64,000 bases of DNA from Deltaproteobacteria bacterium (GCA_030595125.1 JAUVDV010000006.1:24708-88707), one strand, 5' to 3'; shown: positions 52,636 through 62,557, counted from the first letter of the stretch. Numbers and translations are program-made. Notes: generated from the letters alone by a model not told the origin.

Positions 52636-53355
52636 TCACTCGAAGCCGCCGGTTAATGCCACAGATACCACAGCTGCCACAATTGCGGCGGTCTCGGTCC
52701 TGAGGATCAATTTACCCGCGCCTACGGGCGTAAATCCCAGTTCGACGGCTTGCGCGATTTCTTCATCCGTAAAGCCGCCCTCGGGGCCGACGGCAACGGT
52801 GATCGGCGTGGCCGCATTGTCGCCGAGCGCTCCCGCCAGGGACACCTTTGAGCCCTCAGGGTGAAGGATGAGCCTGGTCCCCTGCGGCGCCTCGCGCAGA
52901 GCGCGTTCAATAGACACAACATCCTCGACGCTGACGGGCTTACCCCGCCCGCACTGTCGCACCGATTCCGCTGCGATACGACGCCACCTGTCCAGACGGG
53001 CGACTCCCGGCTCGACGACCGATCGCTCGGTTGTCACCGGCTGTATCCGCGCAACACCTATTTCGCTGAGCTTGCGAACAACGTCGTCGAAAATGTTTCT
53101 CTTTGGCACGGCCACAATCAGCCGGACCGGAAATTCGTCAGACTCAGGCTCGATCTCATCCATTATATCGAGGATCGCGGCGTCCCTCGAGATCTCCCGG
53201 ATTCTGGCCAGGAAACCCCGGCCTTCCGTGTCCCGGAGCTCGACCTCGTCACCAGGCGAGAGGCGCCGCACCCGGGAGATGTAGTGCAGCTCCTGTCCGG
53301 AAATGCTGAGTTCAACACGACCGCCCACGGCCTGTTCGAGTAAAACCCGCGTCAT
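52636..53355 (-). CDS. rsmE: 16S rRNA m3U1498 methyltransferase RsmE
   Basis: A 239-residue SPOUT-class methyltransferase that modifies U1498 of 16S rRNA. It has an N-terminal PUA-like domain (HYISRVRRLSPGDEVELRDTEG), then RLIVAVPKRNIFDDVVRKLSEIGV, TTERSV, RRIAAESVRQCGRG and the trefoil-knot motif IGPEGGF-equivalent AVGPEGGFTDEEI with LGxxIL-equivalent LILRTETAA. ATG 53355 overlaps the prmA stop by 4 bp (ATGA); a longer frame inside prmA is rejected. The prmA-rsmE pairing is common in bacteria. Confidence 0.94.
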   Translation of the reverse strand: MTRVLLEQAVGGRVELSISGQELHYISRVRRLSPGDEVELRDTEGRGFLARIREISRDAAILDIMDEIEPESDEFPVRLIVAVPKRNIFDDVVRKLSEIGVARIQPVTTERSVVEPGVARLDRWRRIAAESVRQCGRGKPVSVEDVVSIERALREAPQGTRLILHPEGSKVSLAGALGDNAATPITVAVGPEGGFTDEEIAQAVELGFTPVGAGKLILRTETAAIVAAVVSVALTGGFE

Positions 53356-54215
53356 CGGGCCCGCCTCAGGGAGACCGCCGCCCATCCGTCGTCCTCGAGT
53401 ACCCCGCCGCGTTCGAACCCCGGCCAGAGCCCCACGCACTCCTCCAGCTGATCGACGAGCAAACCACTCAACAGAACTTCCCCTCCGGGAGCCACGATCG
53501 CGGCAATATCCCCGGCGTGCTGTTGAAAGGTCGAGATATCGATGTTGGCAACCACAAGCGGCCATTCCCCTGTGATATCGCGTGGAGTTCCCAGATACAC
53601 CTCCACGTCGCCTTCCACGCCGTTGGCCGCAGCGTTTTCCCGCGTGGCAATCATGGACTCCTCGTCGATGTCTATCCCCATCGCTCTTTTTACGCCGAGC
53701 TTCACGGCCGCGATCGACAGGATCCCCGAGCCCACGCCCACATCCGCCATTTCAGAGGGCAACCGCCCTTCCATTGCCCTTGATTCCAGCATCCGCAACA
53801 CCATCCGGGTTGTGGCGTGCCCCCCTGTTCCGAAAGCCTGCCCCGGATCGATCACGATGGTGGTCAGGCCGGGCTCGGGAGGATCCATCCACGGGGTGAT
53901 CACCTGCATGGTCGCAAGCACGACCGGCTCGAAAAACGATCTCCAGCCGGCGCTCCATCCATCGTCCGACACATCCACAGACGTGATCTTCGAACCAGGT
54001 AACTTCTCTTGAAGCGCATTCAAAGCACGGTCCCGAGCGTTCGAATCTGCAAACCCGGCGATCAACATGACGCTACCGGTCCGCGCGGAGGTCATCGTTG
54101 TTTCATCTCTTGTCTCCACCGCCGACGCTCCAAGATCCTGCAGCACCCAGATCAGCTCGGAGGCGTGATCCTCCGAGGTGACAATAGAGACACCGGGAAA
54201 CCTCTGTTCTCTCAT
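53352..54215 (-). CDS. prmA: ribosomal protein L11 methyltransferase PrmA
   Basis: A 287-residue SAM-dependent methyltransferase that trimethylates ribosomal protein L11. Diagnostic segments are DPGQAFGTGGHATTRMVLRML, the SAM site MADVGVGSGILSIAAVKLGV (DxGxGSG form), MGIDIDEESM and LVVANID. ATG 54215 overlaps the TPR-C stop as ATGA; a frame reaching upstream into the TPR gene is not family-like. It is coupled to rsmE downstream. Housekeeping translation genes are thus wedged inside the TPR cluster. Confidence 0.93.
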   Translation of the reverse strand: MREQRFPGVSIVTSEDHASELIWVLQDLGASAVETRDETTMTSARTGSVMLIAGFADSNARDRALNALQEKLPGSKITSVDVSDDGWSAGWRSFFEPVVLATMQVITPWMDPPEPGLTTIVIDPGQAFGTGGHATTRMVLRMLESRAMEGRLPSEMADVGVGSGILSIAAVKLGVKRAMGIDIDEESMIATRENAAANGVEGDVEVYLGTPRDITGEWPLVVANIDISTFQQHAGDIAAIVAPGGEVLLSGLLVDQLEECVGLWPGFERGGVLEDDGWAAVSLRRAR

Positions 54216-57200
54216 TTGCTCTTTTCCAGCTCGGCTCGCAGCCGTCCCACAAGTTCCCTCGCGGTCTGTTGCTCTTCCGAGTCGAGTCGGCCGACAACCT
54301 GTTCGAGGGTTTCGATGATATCCTTGATCGGCCAGTCGCGGGTCACTGCAAGGGACGCCGCCAGATGGTAGGTGCGACTCGGTCCCGGCGGGTGCTGCGG
54401 CGCCACCAGGCGATATCGCTCGAGGCTTCTCACCACCACTGCGGCCTCCTCCATGACCCATGCGCAATCGGCCAGGGCCAGCAGAACACCGGGATCATCA
54501 GGAGCCATTTCCGAGGCGCGCGTCAACCAGTGGTAGGCCCTCTTTTCGTCGAACAGTTTTTCCAGATAGATTCTCGATGCCTCCACCAGGCGCGCAGCCC
54601 GCTTTGAGCCCTCGAGCATGTAAGCGAGTTTGCACAACAACTCGGCCCGCTTCTCGTGGCGTCCCGCCTCATCGTGCAGGTCCACCAGTAACTCTAACGA
54701 TTTGGAATCGCCGCCGGAGATCCTGTCCGCGTATTCGAGCCTCTCTATCGCAGCATCCGGCTTGTTGGAACGTTTGTAGGCAAGGCCCATCCGTCGATGC
54801 ACCGACGCCTTGATCTTTTCCCGACCGATCTCCTCGATGAGATTTCGCCCCACCTCGATAACCTTTGCGTCGTGCTGTGGGCCGGTCAAGACGCGCATGA
54901 GCCCCTCGACGGCGCGCACCTGCCCCGGCTCCCTCCTGACAATTTCCTTGAAGATGGATCCGGCTTCTTCGGTTCGATCCAGGTTCTCGGCCGTCCGGGC
55001 ACGCCACAGCTCGACCTCCGTATTCCACTCTGTGGTTTCAATGACTGAAAGATATTTTTCCAGCTGGTCCCACCGCTGTCTTCTGAAGGCAATGGCCGCG
55101 AGCATCATGTTGGCGCCCGGGTGTTCCGGCATAACGGAAAGGACACGCTCGAAGGCGGCGACGGCGCCGTCCTCGTTTCCGAGCTTGTCATCGAAGATAC
55201 GGCCGAGGGCCATGGCGGTCCTCGCCACGTCGTCCGGACCGGCCGCGAGGGTAAGCCGCTCTTCCATTCGTTTGGCCAGCGCCTCCCATTCTCCGCGGCG
55301 CTCCAGAATATGAACCATCTTCTGCCAGGGATCCCCCTTGCCGGGATCCAGATCCATCATGGCCACCAGCCCCTCCACCGCGTCGAGATCCTGCCCCCGG
55401 GCAAGATCCAGATCCACTACCACCTCCAGAATCATCATATGATCCGGGATGTCCAGCAGGTCCTCGCGCCCCTTCAACATGTCCAGCAGCTTCTCCAGTT
55501 CCTCTCTGTCCTTCTTGGTATCCAGAAGCTTGACCAGGGAAACGATGCCCGCGGGATCTGGGTTGACGCTTATGGCCTGACGCCAGATTTCCACGGCGCT
55601 GTCGTGGTTCCCCGCTTCCTGCGCAAGCTTGGCGGCGCGGGTGAGGCGCCTCCCGTCCTTCATCGATCCCTTGACGATCTCTGCGGCCACCTCGGCAGCT
55701 GTTCCCACATCTCCCCTCGCTTCGAGCATGTCGATGAGCTCCTCCATCTCCACCTCGGGGAGCGCGCCGGCGGCTCGTGCCGACAACATGTCCTCAACCG
55801 CGCCTTTCTCATCTCCCAGTCTTCCCCTCCGTATGGCTGCCCGCCTGCGAAACAGGCCGGCACGATCCTCGTCGGAGGAGGCCTCGATGATCAGCGACAG
55901 CATCTCGTCGGCGATCTCCCACTGTTCGGACATGATCGCCCGCTCCACGGCGCTGTTCAGCAAAACGTCGCACTTGTCGAAACGTCTGGCCATCTCGAAT
56001 AGAGCCGGCAGATCGTTCGGCGCAAGCTTGAGGCCCTTTTTCAGGGGCTCGCGCGATCCCTCCCGATCTCCCGACATCCACCGAAGCCCGCTCAATTCAA
56101 AGAGGGCGCCCGCCCTCGGCGATGGCGGCATGAAACGCTCCACCCTCTCCAGGCAACTCGCAAGCAAGGAGAGATCTTCCTCTTCCCGCGCAAGCGCAAG
56201 GACTTTTCGTGCCAGATCGCGCCCCTCCTGCGCGTCCTCGGTAACGCTCAACACTTCCAGAAGCGCGTCGATCGCTCCTGTGCGATCTCCCAGATGATCA
56301 GCGAGAGTCTCGGCCAGTTTCGCCAACCGATCGCGTTCCTGATCTACATCTTTCTCCCTGGCGGATCCCAGCAACTCGACCAGCTCCCCGTGCCGGCTCA
56401 TCTCCTCCAGTTGCACGGCCAGCATCCTCCTCGACGCGTCGTCCGTGGCCACAAACTCTTTCAATACTGCGATCATCTCCTCGAACGCGCCGCCTCTCCG
56501 CAGAGCGCCGGCGAGCATCCGAGCGGACTCCGGATCCGGAGAGATCCCGTGGGCGATTCGAAGGGCGCTGGCCGCGTCCTCGTGAAGACCCTCGACCGAA
56601 AAGAAATCCGCCGCCCTCTTGAGATCGGCTATTCCCAGCTCCCCTTCTTCCGCAAACCGGACGAGGCCCCGGGCCAACTCGCTCCTGTCACCGGACCTTT
56701 CCAGGGTATCGATCAGAGATTTCTTCGCGGCGTCGTGTTTCGGATCGATCTCCAGCAGGCGCTCGAGCATCTCGCGAGCTTGTGCATTATCGCCTACCTT
56801 GCTCCTGTAGATCTCCGCCGCCAACATGAGGAGTTCGATGGAATCCCGGGCGTCGACGTTCTGCGCAACCCGCTCCAGGATCCGGGCCGCCTCCGTGCTT
56901 CTCTCCAGATGAACCAGGGACATCGCCGCAGCCGTTGCAGCCCTCGTTCGCAACTCGACGGGGCCCGAACCCGCGGTCGTCGCTGCCTCCAGCGCTGCCG
57001 GATAATCCTTCATCTCGAGCGCGGTCTCCGCCTCGCCCAGAGCGGCGACGTACGTTTCATCCGCCCCGTGCTCTCTCCTCGCGGCAACGTAGAGATCCCT
57101 CGCTGTCGCGTAGTCTTCCGACTTCTGGTAAAGGGTCGCCATCTCGATGAGCGCCCGGCACCTGTCCTCGCCGGGAAGATCAGGAAGGGCCTTCCTCATC

Positions 57201-59671
57201 AGGTCAGCAGCGCGGCCCGACTCGCCATCCTTCGCGAGGATCGCCGCCCTTCGCGCCATGAGTGCAGCCGCGTCCGAGCGCCGGCCCAACGCCGACAGAT
57301 CGCGCTCGAGGGCCTCTATCTGCATTTCCATCTCATCGGAACCGCCGAGCCTCCCGAGGGCATCGACAAGCCCCTTTCTGGCCTCGATGATGCTCTGATC
57401 TTCGTCGAGCGCTTGTCGGAACCAGTTTGCCGAGGCCTGCGGATTCTCGAAGGCGGTAAGCTCGAGGGATCCGATCTCCGTGGCCATGGCAGCCCTCCGA
57501 GCGGGCTCCGTGCAAGTTTCGAAACGCTTTTGCAATGTTGTCTTGAGTCGGGATTGCTCTTTGGCCTCACGGCACGCCTCTATGAAAGCGTCGAGGAGAT
57601 CCTCTCGCTCGGGATGACGTTCGAGGGCGGCCTCCAGCGTGGACACAGCCGCCTCCACCTCACCGGCATTGATTCTCGCCCTGTTCAGGGCCAGCACGTT
57701 CTCGACGGACGGATCGGAAACGAGCACTCGCTCGAAGGATCTGGTCAACTCCGTCCACCTGCCCTGCCGCTCCAGCATATCCCGCATGAGAGCGCCGGCG
57801 GAGATCTTGCTCTGATCGAGGTTCATGGCCGCACGAATCCACTGCTCCGCGGCTTTCGCGTCGTCCAGCTCCTCGAAATAGATTCGGGCCAGATCCAGCG
57901 CGGTCTCGCCCCAGGGAAAATCCGCTTCCGTCGGTCGCGCTCGCGACAGGGCAGCCTCGAACATATCTGCCGCCTGCGCAAACTGTCCCAGGCTGGCAAG
58001 CGCTGTGGCCAGGTCGACCATCGTTGCCGGCGGTCGTGTTTCCCCGTGGGCGGCAAGCGCCTCCCGCAACCGGGGAACTGCCAGCTCCGGCTCGCCACGG
58101 CGCATCCATATCTTTCCAATCGACTCCATGGCCCGAGCCGCTCCAGCCTGATCTCCCTTCTCGATGGAGATCTTCTCCAGACGTTCGAACCTGGATATGG
58201 CTCGGCGATCATCTCCCGCACCGGCCAGGGCTTGAGCCAACCCCCACATGATCTCAGTGCTTCCCGGCTGTGCGAGGGCCGCGCGCTCCAGGTGCTTCAC
58301 CGAAGCCGCTGGATCTCCGAGTTTCGAAAGGAGGAGTTCTCCTATCTTCGCGTGGGCCCAGGCCCTGCTTGCAGGAGTCCTGTGCACCGCAATCCACCGG
58401 GAGATCAGCCGGTCGACCATATCCTTCTTGCCCGTGGCGGCGCCGATCTCGATGAGCGCGATCAACGCGCGTGGGTCTTCTCGCCGGGCGGCGAGGGCTC
58501 CCTCGAAGAATGTTATGGCGCGATCGGGATCTTCCTTCCTTACGAGCTCACCGAGGCGAAGCCCCGTAGCCAGACGCTCCAGGGGAAAGGATGACTCCAG
58601 CAGCATTTCCAGCGCCCTGGTCTCGTCCTCAACATCCCCCTCCAGGGCCGCGCCATGAGCGACCACCGCCAGGATGTCGGCCCTGCGCCCCCGTCTGTCC
58701 AGCGCATCCGATGCCAACGCCCTTGCCGTATCCCTCATCTGCGGATCCATAACGTCGATCATCGCCAGGCGGGCAGCCGCCACCGGGTTTTCCGGCTCCC
58801 GGTCCAGGAGTCGGGCGTAGGACGCGCGCGCCTCTTCCAGTTCACCGACCCCGAGCAACCTGTCCCCGTCCCGGGTGAGCCTCAACTCCTCCAACCTTCG
58901 AAGACGGCTCATTCCCACCTCGCCGATGTCGGCGTCTCCACGCTCGCGTCGCAGGTCGGCCCCGCTGAACTCGAGAACCGCCCTATCCGGCTCGAGATCC
59001 AGTCGGACGAGCGCCGCGTCGGAGTAGTCCGGCAACCGCCAGCCCCGCGCCGGGAGGATCGCCATCAGCGCTTGCTTCAGGGGATCCGGCGGGCGAAACC
59101 CGACTCCCTCCAGCCTTGCGCCCGTCACTTCCCGAAGCACCGTTCCCGCAACCAGGAGGAGAGACATGGGGACCGGACCGTACGCCCGCGGCTCGTCCAC
59201 CAGGAGAGACGGCAATCGCTCCTCCCCGGAGGGTAACAGACGAAAGCTGAATGGAACTCGGGAGCCCTCGGGGCCGTATTCCAAAAGAACGCTGATACAA
59301 TCTTCCTCGAAGGAAATTATCGGGGAATCGATCCAGTCCAGGCCGCGGAGTTTCGTACCAAGGATCTCCATCAACCCATCGAGGCTGACGGTCATCACCA
59401 GTCTCGACAGCTTCAACCGTCGGTCTCTGAGACCTCTCACTCCCTTGGAAACATCAAACGGAAACGCTATCTGCGGGATGTTCATCTCCAGCAGATCCAC
59501 GGTTACCGCCGGGGAGATCTTCTCGGCATTGAGGGACAGCACGCCGCACCCACCGGAAAAATGCATGGAGAAACCGTCGTTTTCCGGACTCTCGGGCTCC
59601 GGGGGCGTACCTTTCGGAGCCCCGCCGCCTTTCATACTGTCGCTCCCTATGATCTTCAAACGTCGTTTCAT
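54212..59671 (-). CDS. giant TPR protein C, 1819 aa
   Basis: A cytoplasmic protein with an unrecognised N-terminal domain (about 30-240) opening SMHFSGGCGVLSLNAEKI, in which FPFDVSKGVRGLRDRRLKLSRLVM stands out. Degenerate TPRs run from about 250 to 1810 (for example YARLLDREPENPVAAARLA, FERVLVSDPSVENVLAL, LERLLEIDPKHDAAKKSL). Counting by pattern, there are about 35-45 repeats. The C-terminus is EQVVGRLDSEEQQTARELVGRLRAELEKSK. No signal peptide. It heads the leftward unit and overlaps prmA by 4 bp. It lacks the C-terminal domain shared by proteins A and B. Scaffold function inferred; partners unknown. Confidence 0.75.
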   Translation of the reverse strand: MKRRLKIIGSDSMKGGGAPKGTPPEPESPENDGFSMHFSGGCGVLSLNAEKISPAVTVDLLEMNIPQIAFPFDVSKGVRGLRDRRLKLSRLVMTVSLDGLMEILGTKLRGLDWIDSPIISFEEDCISVLLEYGPEGSRVPFSFRLLPSGEERLPSLLVDEPRAYGPVPMSLLLVAGTVLREVTGARLEGVGFRPPDPLKQALMAILPARGWRLPDYSDAALVRLDLEPDRAVLEFSGADLRRERGDADIGEVGMSRLRRLEELRLTRDGDRLLGVGELEEARASYARLLDREPENPVAAARLAMIDVMDPQMRDTARALASDALDRRGRRADILAVVAHGAALEGDVEDETRALEMLLESSFPLERLATGLRLGELVRKEDPDRAITFFEGALAARREDPRALIALIEIGAATGKKDMVDRLISRWIAVHRTPASRAWAHAKIGELLLSKLGDPAASVKHLERAALAQPGSTEIMWGLAQALAGAGDDRRAISRFERLEKISIEKGDQAGAARAMESIGKIWMRRGEPELAVPRLREALAAHGETRPPATMVDLATALASLGQFAQAADMFEAALSRARPTEADFPWGETALDLARIYFEELDDAKAAEQWIRAAMNLDQSKISAGALMRDMLERQGRWTELTRSFERVLVSDPSVENVLALNRARINAGEVEAAVSTLEAALERHPEREDLLDAFIEACREAKEQSRLKTTLQKRFETCTEPARRAAMATEIGSLELTAFENPQASANWFRQALDEDQSIIEARKGLVDALGRLGGSDEMEMQIEALERDLSALGRRSDAAALMARRAAILAKDGESGRAADLMRKALPDLPGEDRCRALIEMATLYQKSEDYATARDLYVAARREHGADETYVAALGEAETALEMKDYPAALEAATTAGSGPVELRTRAATAAAMSLVHLERSTEAARILERVAQNVDARDSIELLMLAAEIYRSKVGDNAQAREMLERLLEIDPKHDAAKKSLIDTLERSGDRSELARGLVRFAEEGELGIADLKRAADFFSVEGLHEDAASALRIAHGISPDPESARMLAGALRRGGAFEEMIAVLKEFVATDDASRRMLAVQLEEMSRHGELVELLGSAREKDVDQERDRLAKLAETLADHLGDRTGAIDALLEVLSVTEDAQEGRDLARKVLALAREEEDLSLLASCLERVERFMPPSPRAGALFELSGLRWMSGDREGSREPLKKGLKLAPNDLPALFEMARRFDKCDVLLNSAVERAIMSEQWEIADEMLSLIIEASSDEDRAGLFRRRAAIRRGRLGDEKGAVEDMLSARAAGALPEVEMEELIDMLEARGDVGTAAEVAAEIVKGSMKDGRRLTRAAKLAQEAGNHDSAVEIWRQAISVNPDPAGIVSLVKLLDTKKDREELEKLLDMLKGREDLLDIPDHMMILEVVVDLDLARGQDLDAVEGLVAMMDLDPGKGDPWQKMVHILERRGEWEALAKRMEERLTLAAGPDDVARTAMALGRIFDDKLGNEDGAVAAFERVLSVMPEHPGANMMLAAIAFRRQRWDQLEKYLSVIETTEWNTEVELWRARTAENLDRTEEAGSIFKEIVRREPGQVRAVEGLMRVLTGPQHDAKVIEVGRNLIEEIGREKIKASVHRRMGLAYKRSNKPDAAIERLEYADRISGGDSKSLELLVDLHDEAGRHEKRAELLCKLAYMLEGSKRAARLVEASRIYLEKLFDEKRAYHWLTRASEMAPDDPGVLLALADCAWVMEEAAVVVRSLERYRLVAPQHPPGPSRTYHLAASLAVTRDWPIKDIIETLEQVVGRLDSEEQQTARELVGRLRAELEKSK

Positions 59672-59818
59672 TTTGTCTTCTTCACAAGCACGTTATCGTA
59701 TCACAGAGCAAACGTTAATAAATCATCGGGATCTTGCGGTGCCGGCCAGACCAAATATTGATGTCAGAAAAACAAGCATCGGGGTAAGCTTTCCGTTTCT
59801 TCTCGAGGTGAAGTCATA
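59672..59818. promoter_or_regulatory. divergent promoter region TPR-C / ctpA
   Basis: This 147-bp AT-richer gap separates two outward-facing transcription units, so it must hold at least two promoters. A rightward candidate is TTGCGG then TATTGA after 16 bp (about 59734-59761); a leftward one is less clear. GAGGTG precedes the rightward GTG start by 8 bp. No small gene seen. Confidence 0.4.
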
Positions 59819-61126
59819 GTGGAACGATCTGATATGAAGATATGGAAGAGCGCCGCCGCAGCAGTGTTCGTCGGCGTGTGCGTTATTTGCGCGCTGGTGG
59901 CCGCAACGCCGCGCTCGGCCAGCCCCTATCACAAGCTATCGTTGTTCGCGCAGGTCCTGTCGACCATCGAGCGAGGATACGTCAAACCCATCGACGGAGA
60001 TGACATAATCGTCGGCGCGATCAAGGGGATGGTCAGAACCCTGGATCCGCATTCCTCGTACCTCACCCCTGCCGAACACAGGGCGCTGCTCGCAGATCTG
60101 CGCGGGGAGTTCGAGGGGGTCGGTCTGGAGGTCGGGTTCAAGGACGACATCATGACCGTCATCGCCCCCATCTTGGATTCTCCCGCCGAGAAAGCCGGAC
60201 TTCAGCCCGGAGATCAGATCTTCAAGATCGAGGGAAAACCCACCAAGAACATGAGCCTCGACGACGCTGTTCTGCTCATGAGGGGAAAGATAGGAACCGA
60301 GGTAACGGTGACCATCCGAAGGCCGGATGAAAAGGAACCGTTCGACGTCACCCTCGTGCGGGATGTCATTCACGTCAAGAGCGTAGCAGCTGATCTCGTC
60401 GCGCCCGGGTTTCCCCACATCCGGGTTCGCGGTTTCCAGGACGGCACCTCTTCCGAAGTCAAGGACGCCGTCAACAGGCTTTCTGTCGAAGGCGGAGGGC
60501 TAGACGGTGTACTCCTTGACCTGCGGCGAAACCCCGGCGGCACGGTCGAAGAGGCGATACGGGTGTGCGATCTCTTCATCTCCTCCGGTACAATTCTGAG
60601 TACACGAGGACGCGACGATATCATCATCAAAGAGGATCACGCCCACAAAAGGGGAACCATCGACGACGTGCCGATGGTGGTACTCATCGACGGCGGCAGC
60701 GCCTCCGCTGCTGAGATTGTCGCGGGAGCCATCCAGGATCACGGTCGCGGCCTCATCGTGGGAACCAGGAGCTTCGGCAAGGGATCCGTCCAGAGCATTT
60801 ACCCACTAGCTGACGGATCGGGCCTCAAGCTTACGGTGGCGCTCTACTTCACCCCGCAGGGACGCGCGATCCAGGCCCTCGGGGTGACACCCGACGTAGT
60901 GGTAGGATCTCGCAACGCCCCGAAGCCCGACGAGGAGACGCTGCTGCTTCAAAAGATGCCCGAGGAACGCGAGCTGCCGGGCCACCTGGACAACGGCAAC
61001 GAGGAACCTCCGGGGGAAGATGAGCCCGAGATCGACGACTATCAACTCAAGACCGCCTTCCAGTTGCTCCGCGGACTCTCCCGCCTGAGAAAGGCCGAGA
61101 CCGCAGAGCGCAAACCGTCCTCATGA
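59819..61126 (+). CDS. C-terminal processing protease (CtpA/S41 family)
   Basis: A 435-residue exported serine protease. The start is GTG 59819, 8 bp after GAGGTG (ATG 59834 is the alternative). The signal peptide or anchor is AAAAVFVGVCVICALVAA. Then come the N-terminal region (LIKxMVxxLDPHSxYL type: IKGMVRTLDPHSSYLTP), a PDZ domain (about 95-180, GLEVGFKDDIMTVIAPILDSPAEKAGLQPGD) and the S41 core. Likely catalytic Ser is in DGGSASAAEIVAGA and Lys in GTRSFGKGSVQ. The C-terminal tail is Pro/Glu-rich. Family members trim periplasmic proteins such as penicillin-binding proteins and hydrolases. It is coupled to the next gene (ATGA). Confidence 0.92.
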   Translation: MERSDMKIWKSAAAAVFVGVCVICALVAATPRSASPYHKLSLFAQVLSTIERGYVKPIDGDDIIVGAIKGMVRTLDPHSSYLTPAEHRALLADLRGEFEGVGLEVGFKDDIMTVIAPILDSPAEKAGLQPGDQIFKIEGKPTKNMSLDDAVLLMRGKIGTEVTVTIRRPDEKEPFDVTLVRDVIHVKSVAADLVAPGFPHIRVRGFQDGTSSEVKDAVNRLSVEGGGLDGVLLDLRRNPGGTVEEAIRVCDLFISSGTILSTRGRDDIIIKEDHAHKRGTIDDVPMVVLIDGGSASAAEIVAGAIQDHGRGLIVGTRSFGKGSVQSIYPLADGSGLKLTVALYFTPQGRAIQALGVTPDVVVGSRNAPKPDEETLLLQKMPEERELPGHLDNGNEEPPGEDEPEIDDYQLKTAFQLLRGLSRLRKAETAERKPSS

Positions 61127-62511
61127 CACACCCGCGAGTAATCGTCATCGGCCTCGATTCGATGCCCCCCGCCCTGGCCTTCGAGCTGTTCGCGGATCGA
61201 ATGCCGTGCCTCACGCGGCTGCGCGACGAGGGCGCCTGGGGTCCGTTGCGCTCGACGGATCCGCCCATCACGATCCCCGCATGGGTCTCGATGACGAGCG
61301 GGCGGGAACCGGGAGATCTGGGGATCTACGGGTTCAGGACGCGCAGGCCGGGCTCCTACGATCTGGACCTGGTATCCCCCGATGATCTGAAGTACCCGCG
61401 ATTATGGGATCTGGCCGCCGCCAACGGTTTACGCTCGTCGGTGGTGTCGGTTCCCCTCACCTATCCCCCGTGCGATACGCCCGAGATAGACATGACGAGC
61501 TGCTTCCTCACACCCTCGAACGACAGCCGGTGGACCTCCAGCAAATCCCTCCGGTCGGATCTCGAGAGTCATTTCGGTCCGTACATCGTGGACGTGGAGA
61601 GCTTCAGAACCGAAGACAAGACGGCCATCGCAAGCGATTGCAGGGATCTGACACGCCAGCATTTTCGGATTTTCAGACACATGATCGCAACAAGAGATCC
61701 CTCCTTCGCAATGATCGTGGATCTGGGCCCGGACAGGTTCCATCACGCCTTCCTTTCCGCGATCATGCCGTCCCATCCCCGGCACGATCCCGACGGACCG
61801 TTCGTCAAAACGGGCGGGGACTACTACGAACTGTTGGATTCGGAGATCGCCTCCACTCTGAAACTCGCGGGCCCGGACACCGTTGTGATGGTGGTCTCGG
61901 ACCACGGGGTGCGTCCTCTACTCGGGGCGGTATGCGTCAACGAGTTGCTTTTGGAGAAGGGATATCTCGTCTTGAAGGAGATCCCCGACGAGCCCACTCC
62001 CCTGAGCGGTTGCCGCGTGGATTGGGCACGAACGCGTGCCTGGGGAGAAGGCGGCTATCACGCCAGGGTGTTCCTCAACGTCAAGGGCAGGGAACCCGAG
62101 GGCATTGTTCCGTCACATCAAATCCAAAAAGAGCTCCTGGAACTCACGTCGATCTTTCGCGATCTCGAAGGCCCCAAAGGAAAACCAATGGACAATCGTG
62201 TGTTCACCCCGTCGCAGATCTACGTTAACCCCACGGGCTATCCACCCGATCTCACTGTCTACTGGGATTCCCTCTCTCGTCGATCTGCGGGAACCGTCGG
62301 ACACGGCGCGATCCACACCGCCGTCAACGACACGGGACCCGACGACGCCAACCACGATCCGGACGGGATCTTCGTGATGCGGGGAGGCAAAAACAAACCG
62401 CGCGGATGCCTCGACGGGCTGCAGATCACCGACGTATTCGCCACCGCCCTCGACGCCCTCGGAATAGACCCACCGGCGGGAACTGTAGGGAGATCCGTTC
62501 TCAGGTTTTAG
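61123..62511 (+). CDS. alkaline phosphatase superfamily enzyme (type I phosphodiesterase-like)
   Basis: A 462-residue enzyme. Metal-site motifs are VIGLDSMPP (Asp ligand), TDPPITIPAWVSMTSG (the nucleophilic Thr/Ser region), DLGPDRFHHAF, and VSDHGVRPLLG (Asp-His ligands), with a further metal His in VGHGAIHT. This fits the nucleotide pyrophosphatase/phosphodiesterase branch. No signal peptide is visible, although many family members act on exported or membrane substrates. The ATG overlaps the ctpA stop by 4 bp. Substrate cannot be read from the sequence. Confidence 0.8.
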   Translation: MTHPRVIVIGLDSMPPALAFELFADRMPCLTRLRDEGAWGPLRSTDPPITIPAWVSMTSGREPGDLGIYGFRTRRPGSYDLDLVSPDDLKYPRLWDLAAANGLRSSVVSVPLTYPPCDTPEIDMTSCFLTPSNDSRWTSSKSLRSDLESHFGPYIVDVESFRTEDKTAIASDCRDLTRQHFRIFRHMIATRDPSFAMIVDLGPDRFHHAFLSAIMPSHPRHDPDGPFVKTGGDYYELLDSEIASTLKLAGPDTVVMVVSDHGVRPLLGAVCVNELLLEKGYLVLKEIPDEPTPLSGCRVDWARTRAWGEGGYHARVFLNVKGREPEGIVPSHQIQKELLELTSIFRDLEGPKGKPMDNRVFTPSQIYVNPTGYPPDLTVYWDSLSRRSAGTVGHGAIHTAVNDTGPDDANHDPDGIFVMRGGKNKPRGCLDGLQITDVFATALDALGIDPPAGTVGRSVLRF

Positions 62512-62525
62512 TTTCAGTAAAATGG

Positions 62526-62531
62526 TATAAT
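62526..62531 (+). promoter_or_regulatory. TATAAT -10 element before the right-edge lipoprotein
   Basis: A perfect TATAAT lies 27 bp before ATG 62558. No good -35 is found 16-18 bp upstream (AGGTTT is the best). A start near 62538 would leave a short leader containing GGGGG at about 62544-62548 as ribosome site. Confidence 0.4.
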
Positions 62532-62557
62532 CGTTTTCCGAACGGGGGTCGAAACCG

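Noticed and set aside
53356..53565. Longer N-terminus for RsmE (and similarly for PrmA, MurF and FtsL)
   Set aside because: In each case the extension is basic and lies inside the upstream gene, while an internal ATG overlapping the upstream stop gives the family-typical start.
56294..58594. 766-codon antisense frame inside the TPR-C gene
   Set aside because: Long open antisense frames are common opposite GC-rich coding DNA. No signal, family motif or start context supports it, and the opposite strand is clearly a TPR gene.
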